This document shows positions 1 to 6,583 of a stretch of 15,995 bases of DNA, piece by piece. This DNA comes from Brachionus koreanus (lineage: Eukaryota > Rotifera > Eurotatoria > Ploima > Brachionidae): assembly GCA_016987375.1 (NCBI GenBank), contig PJRA01000473.1:727068-743062 (forward strand), written 5' to 3'. The translations under genes were made by a program, and so were the position numbers. Each line of letters starts with the position of its first letter. The first letter of the stretch is position 1. Under the pieces are notes generated by a model. That model searched no databases. It was not told where the DNA came from and worked only from the letters and a program-made list of their open reading frames with translations.

Positions 1-400
1 TACTTCAAAAATATATTGACTTTATTACAAGCTGGTCACTTACTTGGTCGTTGGATTTAAATATTGAAAAATGAGGTGTAATGCATGTTGGCTCAAAAAA
101 TCCTTTGTTTAATTATACAATATTTAGTAGATACGGAACAAAGAATTTATCTAAAACAAATCTTGAAAAAGATCTGGGTTTATCTAAAACATTTCTTGAC
201 AAACCGAATAGTTAATGTTTGGAATAGTCTTCCACAGTGCATCATCAATTCTGGATCAATTAATAACTTCAAAATTAACTTGGACTAATGGCTGAGCAAA
301 TAGTCTAATTTACTGCCATAGCTTCGAAAAAGCTTAACCCGAAAGGTTCGCAGTATTTACTACCACTACTACTAAATATAGTAAAGGTTGCTTAAGTCAT
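1..400 (+). mobile_element. 3' end of a decayed jockey/CR1-like non-LTR retrotransposon
   Basis: The first ~297 nt encode broken pieces of a reverse-transcriptase ORF (see the pseudogene entry). The non-coding stretch after it carries GCTTCGAAAAAGCTT and a run of TACTACCACTACTACTA-type triplets near 350-375, as expected of a 3' UTR and tail of such an element. The left end lies outside the window. The right boundary is approximate: I see no clear poly(A) or target-site duplication and place the end near 400 by loss of triplet structure. The element runs toward the 3' end of the minus-strand transporter gene. Confidence 0.6.
3..297 (+). pseudogene. Reverse transcriptase C-terminal fragment, broken (stops, deletion, frameshift)
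   Basis: Two pieces in different frames match the late part of metazoan non-LTR reverse-transcriptase proteins. Piece 1 (frame 3, 3-~190) reads like the segment after the catalytic domain, with motifs WSLTWSLDLNIEK, VMHVGSKNP and NLEKDLG. A TGA at 72-74 stands where the family usually has Cys in the EKC motif. Piece 2 (frame 1, ~195-297) reads FLTNRIVNVWNSLP followed by NNFKINLD, a TAA at 286-288 and WLSK, the usual C-terminal tail. In intact proteins well over 100 residues lie between the DLG motif and the NRVVNxWNSLP motif. Here they are nearly adjacent, so an internal deletion has also shifted the frame. It cannot be functional. Family assignment is from motif recall; the exact clade is uncertain. 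Confidence 0.75.
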
Positions 401-757
401 AGAAAAAATCCATAAATCAAACAATGTTTTTATGCATTAGACATATTAAATTGTTATTTAATAATTTAAAAAATATATTTTAAGTGTCTTTTCTAATTTG
501 AAAAGTGGAGAACTTTTAATTAATGATTTTCAAACCGTTTCCCAACACTTAAAAATAAGTTATAATTTCACTCTCAGATTTTAGAAAATATTTTGTAGAA
601 TTCTTGTATCAGACTTAATCGTTTCAGATGTATTTTTTTGAAAATTTTTCTCAAATAAATTCTTAAACACAAATATCTTTATTTTGGTAGAATTAAAAAA
701 ATTTTGACAAAAAAAAAAAAATATGAAAATATAATTTACAAAATTAAATATCTATAT
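401..757. other. AT-rich spacer between the retroelement and the transporter 3' end
   Basis: No coding signal on either strand. On the minus strand it should hold the 3' UTR and cleavage site of the transporter gene (see the poly(A) signal entry). It has homopolymer A runs near 708-720 and nothing else I can name. Confidence 0.5.
678..683 (-). promoter_or_regulatory. Candidate poly(A) signal AATAAA of the transporter gene
   Basis: TTTATT on the + strand reads AATAAA on the minus strand, about 75 nt past the TGA stop at 760-758. This is a plausible distance for 3' end formation. In such AT-rich DNA the hexamer occurs often by chance, so support is positional only. Confidence 0.4.
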
Positions 758-3373
758 TCATGAATCAACAGAATTAATCTCATTATCTGAATTTTTTTCA
801 TACACATCATCAACAAACCCATTTTGTTCACTATAAGACTCATTATGGACTCTTCTGTAAACATTAGACTTAGCATATCTATATCTAATCAATGACAGTT
901 TACAATCAAATAGAACAAATAAGCCAATGCCTACAATTTGCACCACAGCTAAACTATAAAAATAATAATTAAATTTTGATGAAGAACAATTTATGTCATC
1001 GACATTTTTTGGATTTGTATAAATAATATTTTTAAAGAAAAATAAAATTGCCGATCCCACCAGGCTACCAATGCCAGAAAAAAAATAAAAAAGGCCCATT
1101 ATCATGGACTGCATTGACTTTGGCGCTTCTGAGTATGCATAATACAAACAAGTAACACTACAGAATACTTCACCTAGGCCTGTCAAAGTATATTGCGGCA
1201 ATTGCCAGAGAATAGTTAGATCAGCAGCTGCGAAGGAAGTATTGTCAATAATTTGAATGACCGTATTGGCTACTGGATCATCATTTATCAAGTTATGCCT
1301 CACTGACTCTAACAATCCAGCAATTATTACTGAAAGGCCGGACAAACTCATTCCTAGAACTAAACGCGAACTTTCAATGCTTAAACTTTTGAAACGGCGT
1401 CTCATACAAGGATACACAAACTTATCCATTAGAGGTATCATGAATAATACAGTCACATTGTCGGCAATTGATAACCATGCTGCTGGAATCTTTAAAAAAA
1501 TAGTTAAATTTTTAGAACGAATATTTTTAAACTGAAAATATAACCATAAAAGTTATGCTATCAGAACGACTGAATAGTTTCATATGAAGACCTTGAATTA
1601 TGTAACTAGTCTCAATCTGAAATCCACGAAAATAAAAATTTTAATTTTAGAATTTTAGTTATTTTCTTTTTACTTGAAAGTAAAGAATCCAATAAGGAAT
1701 TAGTAAAGAAAAAAGAATAAGAATCCGCTTAAGAGACTTAACATCATCAACATCACTGTCAGCAAATCTGCCACCATATCTTATTTTTGCATTATCTAAA
1801 AATGAAATTGTTTTGTATGAAACTGTTGCCGAGTCGTCTTCTTCGTTCTCAATGGAATATGTGACAAACTTTTCGTCATCTTCACTTTCAGAGAGCATTT
1901 TTCTTTCCCTTTCTTTCTGTTTGATAAAATTTTTCTGTCGTCTTATTGATTTTAATGCCTCTTGAACAATTTGAACAACTTTTGTAATTATTGACTTTTC
2001 AGCATCGTTTTTTATGTAACTAAAACTTCCAGCCAAAAAAAGAACAAAGCTTAGAATTAAGCTGACAAATGGGATTGTAAAACCGAGAAAAAAATTTAAG
2101 TTTTGTTGAATGTATGCCAATACTGAATAAGCCATTAGAGAGCCTAAATTGATACACCAATACAACCAATTAAAGTACTTAAACACCATTGTTTGGCCTC
2201 GGCTAAATACCTTATAAAAATTAGATTGATAATTTTTTTTTATTTGGTTTGAGATATATTTTTAAAGACTTCTAAGATATTCTTAATGAGACGAGTGAGA
2301 AATTATCGTAAACTTTTCAATCTGTTGTGAATGATGGAATAAAAAAAGAGCGTATTTTTGTAGACATCCATAAAAAAATTATAAAAGAAAGCAAATAAAT
2401 TGATATAAAGTTCATTATGAATTGTTTCTTGAAAAAAAATATGATTTAAAGACAACATTAAGAATGACTTTTATCATTTAATAAGCTGTAAAAATGGCAG
2501 GTATAAAATTTCTTCTTAAATTAAGCTTGTTCTGTTTGAATTAAGTTTCGTTTATACATTTTTTTAAAATTTAAAATAAAATTTTTTTTAATTTTATTCT
2601 TAATCATCTCAACGGTGTTATTTATTAAATTAATAAATAAAAATTCTCTTTTAGATTAAATAGCAATTCTTTTTTAGAAAAAGGATATTTAAAAGAAAAA
2701 TATTTACTTGATCGGCGCCAAAAGGTCCTAAGTTGGCGCGAATAAAACCAACAGATATTCCCATTATTATTACAGTTAGTATAATAACCCATGAGCATGT
2801 TTCTTCTATCAAAGATCGATCTGGCTTGTTAAAAAATGGAAAGTCCTCATTTACTAAAGATGAATTGAATATAGAGTCATTTGAATAGCATATTCCTGGT
2901 ATTTTGTTTCCAAAAGACAAATAGGGAAAAGCTGCATAGCCAATTATATAGCCAAAATAACTCAAGCATATAGTAGTATATTTGCCAAGGAAGGAATCGG
3001 CAATCCATCCGCCAATTACACTTGTTATATTGAAAACACCAAAAAAAATTAGAAGAATGAGGGAAGCGTTGAATGATTGCCAATTCAAAGGAAATTTATT
3101 TAAATAAAGAATGTAATTGCATATGAGGCCATAGAAAGCAAATCGTTCTAGTGAATATACAACTAGAATAATGTTTCGCGAAATATTCTGCTGAAAGAGT
3201 GAACGACGATCACTCAAGGCCGTTTGAAGTACTTGGTTCAGATAAATTTGTTGTTGGTGCTGATAGCTTGATGAGTTTAGATAACCTGTTTGACTATTGG
3301 AAATTTTTTTTGACCCTGTCAACAAACTTGTCCTTTCATCTGGTTCAATATCACTTTCTGTTGGTTTGTTCAT
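758..3373 (-). CDS. SLC15A4-like proton-coupled oligopeptide/histidine transporter, 4 exons, 672 aa
   Basis: Reconstructed exons on the minus strand: 3373-2708, 2210-1674, 1616-1533 and 1489-758, all joined in phase 0. Introns are 497, 57 and 43 nt, each with GT donor and AG acceptor. The start is ATG at 3373; an in-frame TAA lies just upstream of the non-ATG codons that extend the frame to 3418. The product has about 12 membrane segments of the POT/PTR2 family (PF00854): GGWIADSFLG in TM2, NLGPFGADQ at the end of exon 1, the PTR2 signature FNWLYWCINLGSL in TM5, IPYWILYFQ in TM7, LPQYTLTGLGEVF, and PKSMQSMIMGLFYFFSG in TM11. Splices were fixed by homology: GADQ joins VFSRGQ, and YFQ joins IETSYIIQGLHMK. 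Residues 13-18, ERTSLL, form an acidic dileucine signal as in lysosomal SLC15A4. The TM6-TM7 loop is long, Lys-rich then acidic. The first Glu of the family ExxER motif in TM1 is Tyr here (Y73-S-L-E76-R77). Expected role: proton-driven export of histidine and di/tripeptides from endolysosomes; whether coupling survives is unknown. The alternative is a related SLC15A3-type member. Confidence 0.9.
2211..2707 (-). other. Intron 1 of the transporter gene (497 nt)
   Basis: The donor is CAA|GTAAAT at 2707 and the acceptor TTTTTATAAG|GTATTT at 2211. A second AG seven nt further downstream (TATTTAG|CC) was not chosen, because using the first keeps the conserved GADQVxxRG motif in register. The intron is AT-rich, with no coding signal, repeat or RNA gene that I can see. 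Confidence 0.8.
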
Positions 3374-3567
3374 TATTTTTGAAAATAAATCTTGAATATT
3401 TTTAAAATTATTTTTCAATTTATTTTAATCACGAGACTAAATCAACATTAGAGACATCAAATAAATTATCATTGAAATTCAAGCAAAAATGTTATTTTAG
3501 AAAAATAAAATGGAAATTAAAATTTATAATTCAATTTGTTTCAAAAATTGATTTATATTTAAGTTTT

Positions 3568-3586
3568 GAAAATCTTCAAGATTTTC
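3568..3586. repeat. 19-nt near-perfect palindrome
   Basis: GAAAATCTT-C-AAGATTTTC is a perfect 9-bp inverted repeat around a single C. It lies about 200 nt upstream of the transporter start codon, so it could sit in its promoter or 5' UTR region. No function can be assigned, and chance is not excluded in AT-rich DNA. Confidence 0.35.
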
Positions 3587-4934
3587 ATTTAATTTTAAAA
3601 TTCAATGACAAAACAGATTTTGAAAAAATTCATTTTTCAGTTCACTTATTTATCCGTTGATAAGGCCTGTGAGTTGTAGAAATTTAATTTCTATGTTTTT
3701 AGACTCCACTCAGAACAACAAATATGAGAAAATACTAATTGTGTTTTCTATTTTAGTACTTCGTCGTTCTAATTACTGTCGAATTTATTTAGCTAATGTC
3801 AAGAATCATTAGTTTATTGGTAAACTGTTTATTCAAGGCTTTTTTGCCTTAGCCAGCTTACCACAATTACATTTACTTGTTGCCCAGTTATCTTAATTAA
3901 AGTCAATAATTTTAATTTTTTTGTTCATTTTAAATAGTTTATCAAGTCACTGTTGATCAATGCTTGGTTTTCTTTTTGTGTCATGACAAAAAGACTAGAA
4001 TTTTTACCGATTTTTTTTTAAATGAGTTTAGCTCAGTTACTATACATCATATAAATTTAAACAATAAAAAAATAATTTCAATAGCAAAATAATTTTTTTG
4101 AATATTATTAAAAATTCTTAACATTAAAACAAAGAAAAAAAAACAAATTAAATAAGCAATAAACTAATAAAATCAAATAAAAATTGCCTAATTAAATTAA
4201 CTTTTTTTTTCAGCAATAAAATGAAAATATTACAGGTAATAAACAGCCGACTAACATCTTCACAGATAAATTATTATTAACATTTAAATCATAAAAACAA
4301 AAAAATTACTGACATTAATTTTCCTAATATATAAACTAAAAAGTGTATTTATCAATTGCCTTAATATTTTTTTTTTATTTTGTTTGGTTTATTTAATTTA
4401 ATTAAAATTTTGTCTAGATTTCTTTTCATTTTTTCAAATATAAAGGTTTTATTATTCAGTTTTTTTTAATTCTTCATTAATTTTATAAAATTAGATTAAT
4501 TTAAAACTTCTTTTGATAATAATTTTTCTTCTAGATAATTAAATTTAAACGGAGTTTCTATTAATGTATTAAATTTTCATATCCGATCGAAATTCGTCAA
4601 TGGGATATTCTAACTTTTAAATGACATAAATCATATTTTTTTATTTGTTTACATTATCAAAAAGAACCCATTTAAAAAAAAAATTAAAAAAAAAATGGCG
4701 GATTAGTTTTGATATCTTTGAATGATAATTGAAAACAAAATCAATTCATTTTATTACTTTAAATAAAATAAAGCCTCAATAGTTTTCTAAAAATAGTTTT
4801 TTTAGGGGTTGGATAATTTTTGATTGATAACAGATTTTTAGTTTTTGTGATTCTCCTCATTATTTTTAATTTACTTTATTCTACAAACAGATAATTGATA
4901 TTTTTGTTGCTTCATTTTCAACTTTGCCGCAACT

Positions 4935-4952
4935 GACGACTATCCTGTCGTC
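4935..4952. repeat. GC-rich short hairpin GACGAC-N6-GTCGTC
   Basis: GACGAC at 4935-4940 and GTCGTC at 4947-4952 form a 6-bp stem with a TATCCT loop. It stands out because the surrounding DNA is almost free of CG. No following T tract or other context points to a known element. Confidence 0.35.
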
Positions 4953-5150
4953 TTACTGTACAACTTTTGATAATTTGTCTGTATCCTTTTAATTCAAAGT
5001 TTTGTTCATGCCAAAGATGATCATCATTTTTTTGGATAAAGATTTTTTATTAAAAAAATTAAAAATTTTGAAATTTAAATAATCTTTGTCAGTTGAAAAA
5101 ATTTTATCAGTTGATACAAGTTTTTATCCCCCGAATTGAGTATTTGCATT

Positions 5151-5168
5151 AACTTAAATATTTAAGTT
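5151..5168. repeat. 18-nt perfect palindrome
   Basis: AACTTAAATATTTAAGTT is identical to its own reverse complement. It is composed almost only of A and T, so a chance origin is quite possible. Confidence 0.3.
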
Positions 5169-5476
5169 TATACTTAAGCTTTAAATATTAGAAGTTTAAT
5201 AAAGCAATTTCAGAGTTTTTAAAAGAATAAATTCGGCTAAAACAAATTTTGCATCAATTTAAACAATTTATCAAGTTGACCTTTAGAAAAGAAATTGGTT
5301 TAAATTTAAAAAATTTCATTTTTTTATTTTGCTCCAAAATTCACAATGAAAATCTCTTTTATCTTTCCATAGATTACCAAATCACTTCCAAAAATATACA
5401 TTATCCATTTTCTAATCTACCTTTATTTTGATGGATAAAAAAAAATCTTTTTTTGACAGATAAAAATTAGTGATGC

Positions 5477-5574
5477 TGGTCGACCAAAATCGCCAGATTT
5501 TGCTAACCAAAACTAGGTAAGCCAATTTCAGGCTAACCAGTTTTGGTTAACCAATATTTGGTTTTTAATCTGGT
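5477..5574. repeat. Palindrome-rich patch with AACCAAAACT inverted repeat
   Basis: This ~100-nt patch holds TGGTCGACCA (5477-5486, perfect palindrome), AAAATC-GCCA-GATTTT, AACCAAAACT at 5505-5514 with its exact reverse complement AGTTTTGGTT at 5539-5548, and GGTTAACC at 5545-5552. The CCAA/TTGG words recur through the patch and are absent from its flanks. The density of nested inverted repeats suggests a fragment of an interspersed repeat or MITE, but I find no terminal repeats or target duplication that would set its ends. Confidence 0.45.
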
Positions 5575-6128
5575 CTTCAAAATAAATTAATTAAATTAAA
5601 TAATTATTAAAACTAGCTCAAAATTAAAAACAATTGAAATCTGAATTTTTCTGTTTTATTAAAGCTTTAAAAAAATTGAAGGTAACTGCCTATTTTTCTT
5701 AAAATTTTTCTTAAATTTCAATTTCTGAAAAATGGTTTAGGATCGAGAACCGATATAATCTATATTGGAAAATGGGAAATTCTAATCTACTTTTAAAAAG
5801 CATAGAAAAAAAAATATTTTAAATTCCAGAGGCCAAATATTTTAAGATACGATCTTAATTCTAATGGAGATTAAAATAAAAAAAGAGAGGAAAAGGTAGT
5901 AAAACACCAAATAGAGTTATATTTTTGATTAATTAATTTATAACAAAGCAGTATTTTTCAAATCAAGGTTTTTCTGAATTTAAATAAAAAGAACTTCATA
6001 AATTTTTAACCATAAATCTGTGGTCAAAAAAAAGACTTTTTAAATTAAATAACTTAATACTAAACTAAAGATGGCTTTGGAAAAAAAAATACAAAATTTT
6101 TTTTTCTTTAAAAACAGAAAAAAATATA

Positions 6129-6166
6129 AGATCGGAGCATATTTGAATGATAGCTTGTGAGTTCAT
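6129..6166 (+). pseudogene. Relic copy of the start of lectin-gene exon 2
   Basis: Positions 6129-6151 match 6953-6975 (the last two intron bases and the start of exon 2) at 22 of 23 bases, including the whole stretch GGAGCATATTTGAATGAT. After a gap of about 28 nt relative to exon 2, 6152-6166 continue with AGCTTG-TGA-GTTCATA, matching exon 2 AGCTTGGTTCATA at 7004-7016 apart from a 3-nt insertion. The frame would read IGAYLND then SL and stop. The copy keeps the splice-acceptor AG. It looks like the remains of a duplicated, since decayed, lectin exon about 450 nt upstream of the live gene. Confidence 0.6.
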
Positions 6167-6295
6167 AAATCTTTAAGAATCAGAAATATTTAAAAAAAAA
6201 TGAATTCTGACTTTAAATTATTTTCATGGTTACATATTCATTTTGTTGATTCCACTTTTTTGAAAAAAAAAACACAGTTTGCAGTTTAGGAGTAA

Positions 6296-6436
6296 ATGAA
6301 CGAAAAAAAGCTTATCATCAAAAGAGCCAAGTTTATTATTGAGAGAAAAATGCAAATTAGAGATGTATTCAAACAGCCGTTAGACAACAGTAATATAAAC
6401 AGCCAACATACCAAAGCAATGTGGTTTAAATTATAG
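6296..6436 (+). other. 46-codon ORF of uncertain status
   Basis: An ATG-initiated frame of 46 codons ends in TAG at 6434. The predicted peptide starts MNEKKLIIKRAKFIIERKMQ and has mixed, non-repetitive composition. The DNA (for example CAAACAGCCGTTAGACAACA) is more complex than its poly-A/T surroundings. It lies 147 nt upstream of the lectin-gene start codon, so it could equally be promoter or 5' UTR sequence. I recognise no family. Confidence 0.2.
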
Positions 6437-6521
6437 TGTTTTTTTTTTTATTCCAATCTTTTTTGTGATAAGAATTAATTAAATTTTGAAAAATTACAAA
6501 ATTCAACAGTTCAATTTCATG

Positions 6522-6530
6522 TATTTAAAG
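6522..6530 (+). promoter_or_regulatory. Possible TATA-like element of the lectin-repeat gene
   Basis: TATTTAAAG lies 54 nt upstream of the ATG at 6584. A start site about 25-30 nt further on would leave a 5' UTR of roughly 30 nt. In DNA this AT-rich the match is weak evidence. Confidence 0.2.
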
Positions 6531-6583
6531 TTTTCAATTCGACTAATTCCTAGCATAAACTAAAATAACCAAAAAATAAACAA

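Larger units (their letters stand above)
3374..6583. other. Divergent intergenic region, ~3.2 kb, very AT-rich
   Basis: It separates the 5' ends of the transporter (-) and the lectin-repeat gene (+), so promoters of both should lie here. Most of it is A- or T-run DNA without coding signal. Short open frames near 3472-3660 and 5249-5431 lack an ATG start and have only low-complexity Lys/Phe/Ile composition. Specific items (palindromes, a repeat-like patch, an exon relic, a 46-codon ORF) are listed separately. Confidence 0.6.

Noticed and set aside
1491..1532. Reading the 43-nt transporter intron as coding (frame FKNIRSKNLTIFLK is open)
   Set aside because: The open frame does not join to the upstream exon in phase with any donor of plausible intron length; removing 1532-1490 gives FSIPAAWL in good register with SLC15A4.
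1257..1535. 92-codon + strand ORF
   Set aside because: It overlaps the transporter exons on the opposite strand; the minus frame has SLC15 family motifs and this one has none.
3472..3660. 62-codon + strand ORF
   Set aside because: No ATG start, low-complexity Lys/Phe/Ile content, no family resemblance, in AT-rich intergenic DNA.
3835..3850. AAGGC-T6-GCCTT hairpin as a terminator
   Set aside because: This is a eukaryotic region where intrinsic terminators do not apply; the stem is only 5 bp.
5249..5431. 60-codon + strand ORF
   Set aside because: Begins at a non-ATG codon and has AT-driven composition only.
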